A stretch of DNA of 64,000 nucleotides from CAXSBR01 sp964252015 (GTDB lineage Bacteria; Actinomycetota; Actinomycetes; Mycobacteriales; Jatrophihabitantaceae): NCBI GenBank assembly GCA_964252015.1, contig CAXULW010000013.1:1-64000 (forward strand), read 5' to 3'. The stretch's first letter is position 1, and every line of letters begins with the position of its first letter. Positions 50,979 to 59,996 of the stretch are shown here, piece after piece. The position numbers were made by a program, and so were the translations under genes. A model generated the notes under the pieces. The model had not been told where the DNA came from and made no database searches. It was given only the letters and a program-made list of their open reading frames with translations.

Positions 50979-52079
50979 ATGTCGTCGTCTGTTCGTCCGC
51001 CGAGGTCGCCGGTGCCGGGTTGGCGGGCCAACCGCTGGAAATGGGTCGCAACCGCGGCGGTTGTCCTCGCGGCGGTAGCCGCACTGGCTGGCCGCAGCCC
51101 CGCGTCGCACCCGGCGGGCGCTACCGCCGGGTCCAGCTCGACGGTGCCGCATTCCACGCCGACACCACGGAGCACGACGGCGGTCACGTCATCGCCGGCT
51201 GCACCCACGCGCACGTCGCCGTCGCGGGTGACGACGACGCCCGGACCGGCGCCGGCCCAGGCGGGTACGGCGCTGGCGGTGTTGGCGGCCGTGGCCGTGA
51301 AGGGCCGGGCGCCGCTGACCGGGTACGCGCGGGAACAGTTCGGTCCGTCCTGGACGGACGTGAACCACAACGGGTGCGACACCCGGGACGACATCTTCGC
51401 CGCCCAACTGACCCACGTCCGGACCGACGGCGGGTGCCGGGTTGTGTCGGGATCGGAAGCCGACCCGTACACGAACGCCTCGCTGTACTACGTGCGCGGC
51501 CGCTCGACCATCGACATCGATCACGTCGTCGCGTTGGGCGATGCGTGGCAGACCGGCGCCCAGCAACTGTCGGTCACCACGCGTACCGCGTTCGCCAACG
51601 ACCCGTTGAACCTGCTCGCGGTGAGCGCGGCCGCGAACCGGGCCAAGGGCGACGCCGACGCGGCGTCGTGGCTGCCGAAGCAAAGGTCCTACCGGTGTGC
51701 CTACGTCGCCCGGCAGGTTGCGGTCAAGGCCCGGTACCACCTGTGGATGACCCGGGCCGAACACGTTGCCATCGCGACCATCCTCGCCCGGTGTCCGACC
51801 CAGGCCTCCCCGACCGCTGGGTCCGCCCGCAACCACACGCCGTGGACAGCACCGACGCCGACGCCGACGCACACTTCAGCACCGACCAGTCACCCGAAAA
51901 CGCAGGCACCGACGCCGAGCTGGCCGCCCACGCAGGTACCGACGACCCCGCTGGCGCCGGCGCCGGTCCATCCGGGTTCGTACTGCGCGCCCCAGGGTGC
52001 CACCGGGGTGACCAGCCGGGGCACGTCGATGGTGTGCGGGCCGGCTTCGGATGGCCGCAACCGGTGGCACCAGAGCTGA
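50979..52079 (+). CDS. Secreted HNH nuclease-like protein (DUF1524/GmrSD C-terminal type)
   Basis: This 366-residue protein has an N-terminal membrane or signal segment (ATAAVVLAAVAALA, residues about 24-38), a Ser/Thr/Pro linker and a nuclease-like domain (about 110-275). The domain reads GYAREQFGPSWTDVNHNGCDTRDDI, then the HNH core DIDHVVALGDAWQTGAQQ and NDPLNLLAVSAAANRAKGDADAASWLP. A Pro/Thr tail and a Cys-containing C-terminal block follow (YCAPQGATG, SDGRNRWHQS). Such secreted actinobacterial proteins are thought to degrade extracellular DNA, though activity is rarely tested. The ATG has GAGGGG just upstream. Confidence 0.85.
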   Translation: MSSSVRPPRSPVPGWRANRWKWVATAAVVLAAVAALAGRSPASHPAGATAGSSSTVPHSTPTPRSTTAVTSSPAAPTRTSPSRVTTTPGPAPAQAGTALAVLAAVAVKGRAPLTGYAREQFGPSWTDVNHNGCDTRDDIFAAQLTHVRTDGGCRVVSGSEADPYTNASLYYVRGRSTIDIDHVVALGDAWQTGAQQLSVTTRTAFANDPLNLLAVSAAANRAKGDADAASWLPKQRSYRCAYVARQVAVKARYHLWMTRAEHVAIATILARCPTQASPTAGSARNHTPWTAPTPTPTHTSAPTSHPKTQAPTPSWPPTQVPTTPLAPAPVHPGSYCAPQGATGVTSRGTSMVCGPASDGRNRWHQS

Positions 52080-52149
52080 GACGGCCCGAGCGCCGCGCCA
52101 TCAGCCGCCCGGGAGCGTTACCCCGGCTCGGCGCGTCTAGCGGTAGGGG

Positions 52150-52866
52150 TCAGCTGGGGCGGTCGATCTCAGCCCGGTTGATCGTTCCGACGAACGGGTC
52201 GCACTCCACCTTCGTGCCGTTGCACGCGGTCTTTCCACCAATGGACAGCTGCTGGTTGTTGGAGATACTGCCGGTGGCGCCCTTCTTCGTCGCGACAACC
52301 TTGCCGTCGACCGTCATCTGCACCTGGGTAGCGGTCCTGGCGCAGGTGACCGTGTGGAACTCCCTGACCTTGACCAGGCCCGGGGGCGAGCCGACCCCGC
52401 CGTTGCCGGACGAGCCGCGGAAGAGGCAGTCGATGATCCCGTTGGCGATCTCCATCTTGAAGAATCCGCCGGGGGTGGTCGCCTGGCCCTTCTGGATGAT
52501 GTTGCGGTCGCTGACGGTGAACGCGAACGACACGGTCACCGAGAAGTTGCCGGTGCCCGGGTCGAGCAGCGAGTTGTCCGGCACCGTGACCACATGCCCC
52601 GGGTCGTAGGGGGAGTGGTTGTCGGCGAACGGGAACTTGTAGCCGACGAGGCCCTGGGTGGCGTAGCCAGTGGTGATCTTGTTGCCGATCTTGCCGTTGA
52701 GGTGGTGGCCGCTGGAGTCGGTCATGACCGTGGCGCCTTTGGCCTCGTTCATCTCCCAGATCGCGACCGGGTTCGCCGAAGCCGCACTGGCCGGTGCGCC
52801 GAACGCGACAACCGAGGCCGCGCCCAAGAAGAGCATCATCGTTGCAAACGTGACAGTGCGCTTCAT
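52150..52866 (-). CDS. Secreted LamG/concanavalin-like protein
   Basis: This roughly 238-residue protein has a signal peptide (FATMMLFLGAASVVAFGAPASA) and a LamG-type beta-sandwich (AIWEMNEAKGATVMTDSSGHHLNGKIG, residues about 34-60; VPDNSLLDPGTGNFSVTVSFAF). Such domains bind glycans or proteins outside the cell. The ATG at 52866 gives a normal signal peptide; an ATG ten codons upstream is the alternative, and neither has a good ribosome site. It stands alone, convergent with the nuclease gene. Confidence 0.8.
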   Translation of the reverse strand: MKRTVTFATMMLFLGAASVVAFGAPASAASANPVAIWEMNEAKGATVMTDSSGHHLNGKIGNKITTGYATQGLVGYKFPFADNHSPYDPGHVVTVPDNSLLDPGTGNFSVTVSFAFTVSDRNIIQKGQATTPGGFFKMEIANGIIDCLFRGSSGNGGVGSPPGLVKVREFHTVTCARTATQVQMTVDGKVVATKKGATGSISNNQQLSIGGKTACNGTKVECDPFVGTINRAEIDRPS

Positions 52867-52993
52867 GTTCCGGAGGGTAACGCAGAGGAACTTCATTTAC
52901 CATCGGCTCAGCCCCGGCTATCGACTGAACCAGCAGAGGCTGGGGCGGACCAAGTGCTGTTTCAGTCAGCCGCGCCCCCGCCTGAAACGACTC

Positions 52994-53016
52994 CAGGCCC
53001 CGGAATCCGGGGCCTG
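52994..53016 (-). terminator. Intrinsic terminator of tRNA-Leu
   Basis: CAGGCCCCGG-N3-CCGGGGCCTG forms a perfect 10-bp stem 5 nt downstream of the tRNA end on the minus strand, followed by a short T run (GAGTCGTTT). Confidence 0.8.
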
Positions 53017-53021
53017 CAGAG

Positions 53022-53106
53022 TGTCCGAGGGGGGACTTGAACCCCCACGCCCGGTAAAGGGCACTAGCACCTCAAGCTAGCGCGTCTGCCATTCCGCCAC
53101 TCGGAC
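53022..53106 (-). tRNA. tRNA-Leu(GAG)
   Basis: The minus strand folds as an 85-nt class II tRNA. It has a GTCCGAG acceptor stem paired with CTCGGAC and discriminator A. The anticodon loop is CTTGAGG with stem GCTAG/CTAGT, giving anticodon GAG. A long variable arm (GCCCTTTACCGGGC) and the T arm GGGGGTTCAAGTCCCCC follow. The CCA end is not encoded. It is divergent from the M20 peptidase gene. Confidence 0.95.
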
Positions 53107-53231
53107 AAGTGCGGCGCCGAGTCTAACCCGCCACGGCACCGCGCTTTCCGTGCGTACTTGCGAAATGCTGGTGCCGACACCGTCCCGGCCACATCGGTCC
53201 CGCGCTCAGGGGTGGCTGGTAGAACCGACGC

Positions 53232-54575
53232 ATGAGCCCAGGTGACGTCTCGACCGACCCCCAGCACGTGCCGCCCGGCGGCGCCGCGACCCTGGCCCAG
53301 GACGAGGTAGCCGCCCTGCTGAGCGAGCTCATCCGCATCAACACCTCGAATCCGACCCATCCCGAGCGACCGGCGGCCGAGTGGGTCGCGGGCAAGCTGG
53401 ACGAGGTCGGCATCGAGTCCGAGATCGTCGAGTCGGAGCCGGGTCGGGCGTCGGTGCTGGCCCGGGTCGAGGGCACGGACCCGTCCCGCCCGCCGCTGCT
53501 GATCCACGGCCACCTCGATGTGGTACCGGCCCAGGCCGAGGAATGGACGGTGGACCCGTTCGCCGGCGAGATCCGCGACGGCCTGGTCTGGGGGCGCGGT
53601 GCGGTCGACATGAAGGACATGGACGCGATGACGTTGGCAGTCATCCGCGAATGGCGGCGCACCGGTACGAAGCCGCCGCGTGACATCGTGCTCGCCTTCG
53701 TCGCCGACGAGGAGGCGGGCGGCGCGAAGGGCGCGCATTACCTGGTCGACCACCGCCCGGACTTCTTCGCCGACTGCACCGAGGCGATCAGTGAGGTCGG
53801 CGGGTTCAGCGTCAGCCTGAACGACCAGGCCCGCCTCTACCTGATCCAGACGGCCGAGAAAGGGATCGGCTGGCTGCAGTTGAAGGCCAAGAACCGACCC
53901 GGGCACGGCTCGATGGTGCATCCCGACAACGCCGTCACCCAGCTGGCCCGGGCGGTGACCCGCTTCGGTGAGTACGAGTCGCCGGTGATCGTGACCGACA
54001 CCATGCGTGAGCTGCTCGACGACATCGCCGGGCTGACCGGGCTGCAGTTCGACGAGAACGATCCCAATGCCTCGCTGCAGCACTTCGGTGCCGGCGCGCG
54101 CATGCTCGGCGCCGCGCTGCGCAACACCGCCAACCCGACGATGCTCACGGCCGGCTACAAGGCCAACGTGATCCCGTCCTCGGCCGAGGCGACCATCGAC
54201 ACCCGCTTCCTGCCCGGCCAGGAGCACGAGTGGGAAGCGAAAGTGGCCGAACTCGCCGGCGACGACGTCGAGTTCGAGTGGCTGCACAAGGACATCGCGG
54301 TGGAAACGACGTTCGACGGCGCGATCGTCGAGGCGATGGTGCAATCGCTGAAGGCCGAAGACCCCGGCGCGCAGCCCGTGCCTTACCTGATGAGCGGCGG
54401 TACCGACGCCAAGTCGTTCTCCACGCTGGGTATTCGCTGCTTCGGTTTCTCGCCGCTGTTACTGCCGCCCGACCTGGACTTCACCTCGCTGTTCCATGGA
54501 ATCGACGAGCGCGTCCCCGTCGACGCATTGCAGTTCGGCTGCCGGGTGTTGGCCCGGTTCCTCAGCGCGTCGTGA
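53232..54575 (+). CDS. M20 family metallopeptidase
   Basis: This 447-residue zinc peptidase or deacylase has the M20 motifs: LIHGHLDVVPA (first metal ligands), WGRGAVDMKD (bridging Asp), FVADEEAGG (catalytic Glu) and the C-terminal His in LFHGIDERVP. The dimerisation domain (about residues 215-340) is present, including NRPGHGSMVHPDNA. Members cleave dipeptides or N-acyl amino acids; the substrate cannot be inferred. It is divergent from tRNA-Leu. Confidence 0.9.
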   Translation: MSPGDVSTDPQHVPPGGAATLAQDEVAALLSELIRINTSNPTHPERPAAEWVAGKLDEVGIESEIVESEPGRASVLARVEGTDPSRPPLLIHGHLDVVPAQAEEWTVDPFAGEIRDGLVWGRGAVDMKDMDAMTLAVIREWRRTGTKPPRDIVLAFVADEEAGGAKGAHYLVDHRPDFFADCTEAISEVGGFSVSLNDQARLYLIQTAEKGIGWLQLKAKNRPGHGSMVHPDNAVTQLARAVTRFGEYESPVIVTDTMRELLDDIAGLTGLQFDENDPNASLQHFGAGARMLGAALRNTANPTMLTAGYKANVIPSSAEATIDTRFLPGQEHEWEAKVAELAGDDVEFEWLHKDIAVETTFDGAIVEAMVQSLKAEDPGAQPVPYLMSGGTDAKSFSTLGIRCFGFSPLLLPPDLDFTSLFHGIDERVPVDALQFGCRVLARFLSAS

Positions 54576-54621
54576 TGCCAGCACGGCCGACGGGTTGATC
54601 CGCCGAGGAACCGGGCTCCGG

Positions 54622-55173
54622 TCAGGTCGTCCGATGCACCGTGAACGGAACCTGGGCCGGGTGGGCCTTGGTCACCCCGAGGTAGACCCGCGACGCCGGC
54701 AACCGCACGTTGCCGACGTTGAGGTGCGCGACCGTGATCGACGTGGCGCAGTCGGCGTGGAAGTCCACCCCGTCGACGTGGCCGTAGTTGGCGAACGCGA
54801 ACACCAGGGTGCGGTGGTCGGCGCTCAGGCGGGCGACGTCGCCCTTCTCCAACCGAACCGGGTCGATGCGCATGGCCGTAGAGCTGGTGATCGTGCCGGT
54901 GTAGACATCTCGGCTCGAGCTGCGGTGGGTCACCCGCAGGTGCATGCCGTGCGTGTCGTGCCAGAGGTAGTCGCCGCCTCGGTCACCCCCGGAGAAGCCG
55001 GGCGGCGCACCCTGGATGCGATCGGCCCACGGGCCGGCGTCACACGCCGCTTGCGCGGATGGGGCTGCGGACGGGGACGTGGGGGCGGCAGTCGCCGGTG
55101 CCGACACCGCGAGACCGGCCGAACCGGCCAGCGCGGTGCCAGCCGCCAGCAGCAGCAGACGTCGATGGTTCAT
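54622..55173 (-). CDS. Secreted hypothetical protein
   Basis: This 183-residue protein has a signal peptide (NHRRLLLLAAGTALAGSAGL, cleavage near ATAAP) and a beta-rich domain (WHDTHGMHLRVTHRS, YTGTITSSTAMRIDPVRLEKGD, FANYGHVDGVDFHADC) with two cysteines. The ATG at 55173 has a GAAGGGAAG ribosome site. I do not recognise the family; Streptomyces-like secreted proteins of similar layout exist without known function. Confidence 0.75.
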   Translation of the reverse strand: MNHRRLLLLAAGTALAGSAGLAVSAPATAAPTSPSAAPSAQAACDAGPWADRIQGAPPGFSGGDRGGDYLWHDTHGMHLRVTHRSSSRDVYTGTITSSTAMRIDPVRLEKGDVARLSADHRTLVFAFANYGHVDGVDFHADCATSITVAHLNVGNVRLPASRVYLGVTKAHPAQVPFTVHRTT

Positions 55174-55306
55174 GGAGCTTCCCTTCGCCTGTGGCCGCCT
55201 CTCGTGGGCGACCGACACGCGAAGACTGGGCTGTGAATGTGCGGATCCGATCAGCGTCCGGTCGGCGTTGCGTCCGCGTCTGATTCAGGAATGACGTGGT
55301 TGGAAC

Positions 55307-55534
55307 TCAGGTGTACAGACCGGGCAGGGGTACCGCGTCAGCGTCGTGCGGGCGGCGCTTGCGACGCAGGACGATCCGGCGGGTCCCGTCGACGTAGCGC
55401 TGGACCCGGGCCAGCTCCCACCCGCCGTACTCGGCGTGCAGGGCCAGGCGCACCGCCGCGTTCATCCGGCTCACGTCGCCGGGGATGCGCATGGGTGCGT
55501 ACTCCCACTCGGTGTCGACCTCGGCGGCAGTCAT
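55307..55534 (-). CDS. DUF5703 family protein
   Basis: This 75-residue protein has the DUF5703 pattern: EWEYAPMRIPGDVSRMNAA, ALHAEYGGWELARVQRY, GTRRIVLRRKRR. The family is small, actinobacterial and uncharacterised. It is commonly found beside M20 peptidase genes, and one lies about 0.7 kb away here. Confidence 0.8.
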   Translation of the reverse strand: MTAAEVDTEWEYAPMRIPGDVSRMNAAVRLALHAEYGGWELARVQRYVDGTRRIVLRRKRRPHDADAVPLPGLYT

Positions 55535-55606
55535 CGTCGGGCCATTGTTCCACTGACCGACGGGGTTGCGGAACGCCCTGGGTCAGTCCTCGCGTCAATC
55601 CTCGGG

Positions 55607-57100
55607 TCAATCCTCGTGCTTGAGCCGCGGCCAGACCGTGCTCCAGCCGCCGACGGGGCCGCGGCAGACGGCGACCGGTTGGCCCTGCTCCTCGTTGTCG
55701 ACGTCCACCCCGTTGTCCAGGTGGGCCACGGTCGAGCACGACGCGAACAGCCTGGCCGCGTAGTCGACCTCACCGCCGACGAACACGACCACGGTGGCCG
55801 ACGCCGGCGGCCGGCCCTGGAAGTAGAGCTGGTTCTGCGCGCTGTACCCACGCGGCAGGCCGAGCGCCGGGCCGTAGCGGGCCAGCGCGCCGGCCTCGCC
55901 GTAGTTGCTGGCCACCACCACCGTGCGGGCCCGATCGGCCGCGGGCAGGCCCCGATAGACGGCGGCGACCTGGCGGGCGTACGCGGGCCAGCCCACGCTG
56001 TCGGCGACGGCCTGGTTGATCCCGGGTACGGGCGTGTCGTGCAACGCTCCGACCGGGATCAGCGGCAACGCGATGATCGCGCTGACAACCGCGTTGACGG
56101 CAACTACGGCCGCAACAACCGTGCGCCGCGCGCCGACCCGCCGCCGGACAACCCAGTCGCAGGTGGGGACACAGCCGATCGCGAAGTACATGCCGATCAG
56201 CGGCAGCGGGTAGTACGACTGCGAGCCTAGAATGAACACGAGCGCCAGCAGCACGGGCAGGGCGGCGGCCAGGAACCGGATCGGGCGCCACTGGGGACGG
56301 CGCCACAGCGCGACCACGCCGCTTATCCAGACCACGACCAGCGGCGGCCCCAGCAACAACGCCAACGTCGGCCACATGGAGATGCGGACATCGCCGGCGT
56401 TGTGGGCGGACAGCTGACGCCCGAACTCGAGCTGGGGCCAGCCGTGCAGTGCCTGGTAGAGCACGTTGGGCAACCCGAAGGCCACGGCCACCCCGATCGC
56501 GGCGAGCACCGGGTGCGCGGCCAACAGCCGCCGCGGTCCGGTGATCAGGATGCCGCCGGCCAGCGCGGTCAGCAGGATGACGATCAGCAGCTTGTTGTAC
56601 AGGCCGATGCCCACGACTAACCCGGCCCACAGCCACCACCGATCCTGGTGGCGCAGACGCGCCCGGATGACGAACAACAGCACGAGCAGCCAGACCGCCT
56701 CGTCGATGCTGGTGGTGAGCAGGACGTGCCCGAGCACGAGTGGGAACGCGGCGAACGCGTACGCCCAGGCACTGAGCGTCTGTGCGCCGCGGCTGCCGCC
56801 GACCTCGCGGGTGATGCCGGCCACGACCAGCACCGACACGGTGGCGGCGAGCGTGGCCCACAGGCGCAGGGCCCAGACTTCGTCGGTGAGCAGGTCGCGG
56901 CTGATCCGGACCAGCAGGGGAGTGAGCGGCGGCTGGTCGAGGTAGCCCCAGCCGGGTCGCAGGGCACGGAAGTACAGCTCGTCGCGTTCGTAGCCGTACC
57001 GCGCGCTCGTCGCCGTGAGCACCACGGCCTGGACCACGACCGCGGCCCATACCGGGCCACGTGCGAACCGCGGCCGTTCGCCCGAAGTCGTCTCGGTCAC
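55607..57100 (-). CDS. PMT_2-type membrane glycosyltransferase (GT39)
   Basis: This 497-residue polytopic protein has the first-loop catalytic motif Asp40-Glu41 (YGYERDELYFRALRPG) followed by GYLDQPPLTPLL, a hallmark of the PMT_2/dolichyl-phosphate-mannose transferase family. Ten or more membrane segments and a C-terminal extracellular domain follow (TVVVASNYGEAGALARYG, GYSAQNQLYFQG). It transfers a sugar from a polyprenyl donor to protein or glycan. The GTG start overlaps the phosphoesterase stop as GTGA. Confidence 0.87.
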   Translation of the reverse strand: MTETTSGERPRFARGPVWAAVVVQAVVLTATSARYGYERDELYFRALRPGWGYLDQPPLTPLLVRISRDLLTDEVWALRLWATLAATVSVLVVAGITREVGGSRGAQTLSAWAYAFAAFPLVLGHVLLTTSIDEAVWLLVLLFVIRARLRHQDRWWLWAGLVVGIGLYNKLLIVILLTALAGGILITGPRRLLAAHPVLAAIGVAVAFGLPNVLYQALHGWPQLEFGRQLSAHNAGDVRISMWPTLALLLGPPLVVVWISGVVALWRRPQWRPIRFLAAALPVLLALVFILGSQSYYPLPLIGMYFAIGCVPTCDWVVRRRVGARRTVVAAVVAVNAVVSAIIALPLIPVGALHDTPVPGINQAVADSVGWPAYARQVAAVYRGLPAADRARTVVVASNYGEAGALARYGPALGLPRGYSAQNQLYFQGRPPASATVVVFVGGEVDYAARLFASCSTVAHLDNGVDVDNEEQGQPVAVCRGPVGGWSTVWPRLKHED

Positions 57101-57882
57101 GGGTTGACGTTCGCCGCGCGGCCGTCTCTCGGACCGAAGGCGGCCAGCGCGTCGAAGTCCGAATTTCGTGAGTTGAGGTACTCGTCGGTCCACTCGTCCA
57201 CGTCGGGATAGGAACTGGTCGCGGCGATCGACGCCCGGGCGAGGGCGATGTCGAAATGCGTGGTCCGCAGTGTTGCGGCGCCGTCGGCCAAGGCGGCCCA
57301 ATGCGCACCGGCACCGCCGTACGGCATGCCGACGCTGCCGGGGTTGACGACGAGGCGGCGATCGGCCAGCCGTATGAACGGCATGTGGGTGTGCCCGCAG
57401 ACCACGGTGCCCACGTCGGCCGGGACGCCGGCGAAGACGTCGGTCCAGCGGGATTGGCGCGAATCGACCAGGACGACCTCATCGTCCACGCGCGGGGTGC
57501 CGTGGCAGAACAACACCGGTCCGAACCCGTCGACGGACAACGTGACCGGGTGGGGGAGGGCGCGTAGGACCGCGACCAGGTCCGGGCGTTCACGCAGCTG
57601 ATCGGCCGCCCAGGCCGCGATGGGGTCCGCGTTGGTCAGCGCCGGGTCGTCGACGAGCTCGACGAGCTCACGATCGGCGTTGCCGCGCACGAGCACGACC
57701 CGAACGCCCAATTCCAGCAGCCGGTCGAGCACTTGCGTCGGCTGTGGCCCGGCGACGATGTCGCCGGTGACGACGACGAGGTCAGCCGCGACCACGAACG
57801 GCTCGGCCAGCACCGCGTCGAGCGCGGGCAGGACCCCGTGGACGTCGGACAACACGGCCACCCGGCCGATCGCGGACGGCAT
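57097..57882 (-). CDS. Calcineurin-like metallophosphoesterase
   Basis: This 261-residue protein has all metal-binding motifs of the family: LSDVHGVLPAL, VTGDIVAG, VRGNADREL, CHGTPR and CGHTHMPF. It resembles the YfcE-like cyclic phosphodiesterase group; the substrate is unknown. The start is the ATG at 57882 (TGATG overlap with the helicase stop) or the adjacent GTG at 57885. It is coupled at both ends within a four-gene unit. Confidence 0.9.
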   Translation of the reverse strand: MPSAIGRVAVLSDVHGVLPALDAVLAEPFVVAADLVVVTGDIVAGPQPTQVLDRLLELGVRVVLVRGNADRELVELVDDPALTNADPIAAWAADQLRERPDLVAVLRALPHPVTLSVDGFGPVLFCHGTPRVDDEVVLVDSRQSRWTDVFAGVPADVGTVVCGHTHMPFIRLADRRLVVNPGSVGMPYGGAGAHWAALADGAATLRTTHFDIALARASIAATSSYPDVDEWTDEYLNSRNSDFDALAAFGPRDGRAANVNP

Positions 57883-59996
57883 CACGAACCGTCCCGGGCC
57901 GACGCTCGGGCCGACGTCCGGGCGGGTTGGGTGCGGGCGGGTTGGGTGCGGGCGGGTTGTGTGCGGGCGGGTTGTGTGCGGTCGAATTCGGTGCGGGCGG
58001 GTTGTGTGCGGTCGGGTTCGGTGGGGCTGGGGGCACCCGGGTTCAGGTGGTCGCGCAGTGCGTCGACCAGCCTGGTTCGACGGGGAACGGCCCCGACATC
58101 GCGGACGGCCCGGCGCAGGCCCGGACCGACCGCGGGCACGATCGACAGGTGCCGTTGGGCCCGGGTGAGCGCGGTGTAGATCAGCGGCCGCGAGAGCATC
58201 CCGCCGGCCTCGGGCGGCAACACGACGACGACGGCCGGGAACTCCGAGCCCTGGGCCCGGTGCACGGTGATGGCCCAGCCGTGGGTGAGGTCGGTGAGCA
58301 TTTTGCCCTTGACCCGGGCCGGCCCGGAGGCGAAGTCGACCGTGACCACCCCGTCCACCACCGCGGTGACCGTGCCGACCTCACCGTTGGCGAAGCCGTT
58401 GGGCTCGGCTTCGGCGTGGTTCGCGGTAGCCACCACCCGGTCACCGGGATCGAACTTGCGCTGGCCCTGGCTCGGGTTCAGCTGCGCCTTGAGCACCGAG
58501 TTCAGCGCCGCCGTACCGGCCGGGCCGCGGTGCACCGGCGTGACGACCTGCACCTGCTCGCTGGGTATGCCCAGGGCGCGCGGGATCGAATCGGTGACGA
58601 GCTGGCGCACCCGCTCGGCCGCGTCCGCGGAACCGCGGGTGGGGACGACCACGACCTCGCGGTCGGCCGAACCCGGGTTGGCCGGCAGCTCGCCCCCGCG
58701 CACGGCCGTGGCCAACCGGGCGATGGCGCCGCCGGTGGCCTGCCGGTACAGCGTGGTCAGCTCCACGGTGGGGACGACGTCGGCGTCGATGAGGTCGCCC
58801 AGGACGCGTCCCGGACCGATCGAGGGCAGCTGAGCCGGGTCGCCGACGATGAGGACGTGCGCGCCGTCGGGGCACGCAGCGAGCAGCACCGCGGCCAGTT
58901 CCACGTCCAGCATCGAGGCCTCGTCGACCACGATCACCGTCTCGTCCAGCGGCCAGTCCGCGCTGCGGGCGAAGCCGGCCGCGTAGGCGTGCGGGTCGCC
59001 GGGTTCGCGGCTGTCACCGGTGCGGCGGCCGGTGGCGCCGAGCAGGCGGTGGATCGTGGCGGCCGGGCTGTCGCAGAGCTCCTCGAGCCGCTTGGCCGCA
59101 CGACCGGTCGGCGCGGCCAGCGCCACGGCGTGACCGGCCCGTTCGGCCAGGGCGACGACCGCGGCCACCGTGCGGCTCTTACCGGTTCCGGGGCCACCGG
59201 TGAGGATGCTGACGCCGTGGTGCAGCGCGTTGGTCACCGCGTCGCGCTGGCGGTCGTCGAGGTGGGCCACGGCGCCGTGCAGCGCCGAGGGTTTGCCGGC
59301 GATCGGACGAGCCGCGCGGACGAGCCGGGCGATGTTCTCGGCGATCGACTCCTCGGCGGCGCCGTAACGGGTCAGGGCCAGCAACGCGACCGGCTCACCG
59401 TCCGGGACGGTGGCTACCGCGGGCAGCACCGACTCGTCGTCCACGGCGCTGCGCACGGCCGCGCCCGGGTCGGCCCAGCCCAGATCGCGCAGTGACCGGG
59501 CCACCGCGACCGCCTCATCCACGGTGTGCCCGTCCCGGGCCCGTTCGGAAAGCACCCATCCGACCAGGGCCCGGCCGCGCCGCGGGTCGTCGACCCGCAC
59601 CCCGGGCACCGCGGCACGGGCCAGCCGATCGGCGGTGGCGACGTCCACGTTGGGCAGCGCCAGGATCGACCACGGATCGTCTCGCAGATGCCGGGCCGCG
59701 CCCGGACCGAACGCATCGACGGCCCGGGCGGCCAGGCGTACGTCCAGACCGGCCTCGACCAGGAGCTCGCACAGCTCCAGCGTCGGCGCGGCGGCGATGA
59801 ACGACGAGAGCAGGCGACCCGCCCGCAACGGCCCCACCTTGGGCAGCCGTTCGAGCGCGCTCTTGCTGACCTGGTCGGCCGCGGTGATACCGGCCTCGGG
59901 CATGACCGCGGCCAGCGTTGTGCCCAGGCCGGGCCAGAGGCCGCCGGCACAGAACGCCGCGAACGCGGGATCGACCGAGACCGGGGCCGCGGTCAT
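57882..59996 (-). CDS. RecD2-like DNA helicase
   Basis: This 704-residue superfamily 1B helicase has N-terminal helix-hairpin-helix-like repeats (SALERLPKVGPLRAGRLLSS), Walker A ILTGGPGTGKSRT, VVDEASMLDVELA, VGDPAQLPSIGPG and the C-terminal THGWAITVHRAQGSEFPAVVVV with YTALTRAQRHL. It unwinds DNA 5-prime to 3-prime and likely acts in recombination or repair. The ATG overlaps the aldo/keto reductase stop (ATGA). The last 45 residues are a disordered tail of TQPAR repeats from a DNA tandem repeat. Confidence 0.9.
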   Translation of the reverse strand: MTAAPVSVDPAFAAFCAGGLWPGLGTTLAAVMPEAGITAADQVSKSALERLPKVGPLRAGRLLSSFIAAAPTLELCELLVEAGLDVRLAARAVDAFGPGAARHLRDDPWSILALPNVDVATADRLARAAVPGVRVDDPRRGRALVGWVLSERARDGHTVDEAVAVARSLRDLGWADPGAAVRSAVDDESVLPAVATVPDGEPVALLALTRYGAAEESIAENIARLVRAARPIAGKPSALHGAVAHLDDRQRDAVTNALHHGVSILTGGPGTGKSRTVAAVVALAERAGHAVALAAPTGRAAKRLEELCDSPAATIHRLLGATGRRTGDSREPGDPHAYAAGFARSADWPLDETVIVVDEASMLDVELAAVLLAACPDGAHVLIVGDPAQLPSIGPGRVLGDLIDADVVPTVELTTLYRQATGGAIARLATAVRGGELPANPGSADREVVVVPTRGSADAAERVRQLVTDSIPRALGIPSEQVQVVTPVHRGPAGTAALNSVLKAQLNPSQGQRKFDPGDRVVATANHAEAEPNGFANGEVGTVTAVVDGVVTVDFASGPARVKGKMLTDLTHGWAITVHRAQGSEFPAVVVVLPPEAGGMLSRPLIYTALTRAQRHLSIVPAVGPGLRRAVRDVGAVPRRTRLVDALRDHLNPGAPSPTEPDRTQPARTEFDRTQPARTQPARTQPARTQPARTSARASARDGS
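57916..58022. repeat. 15-bp tandem repeats encoding a TQPAR tail
   Basis: About seven imperfect copies of a 15-bp unit (GTGCGGGCGGGTTGT and variants on the plus strand) encode pentapeptides TQPAR and TEFDR at the C terminus of the helicase. The unit length preserves the frame, so copy number can vary without truncation. Confidence 0.85.
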
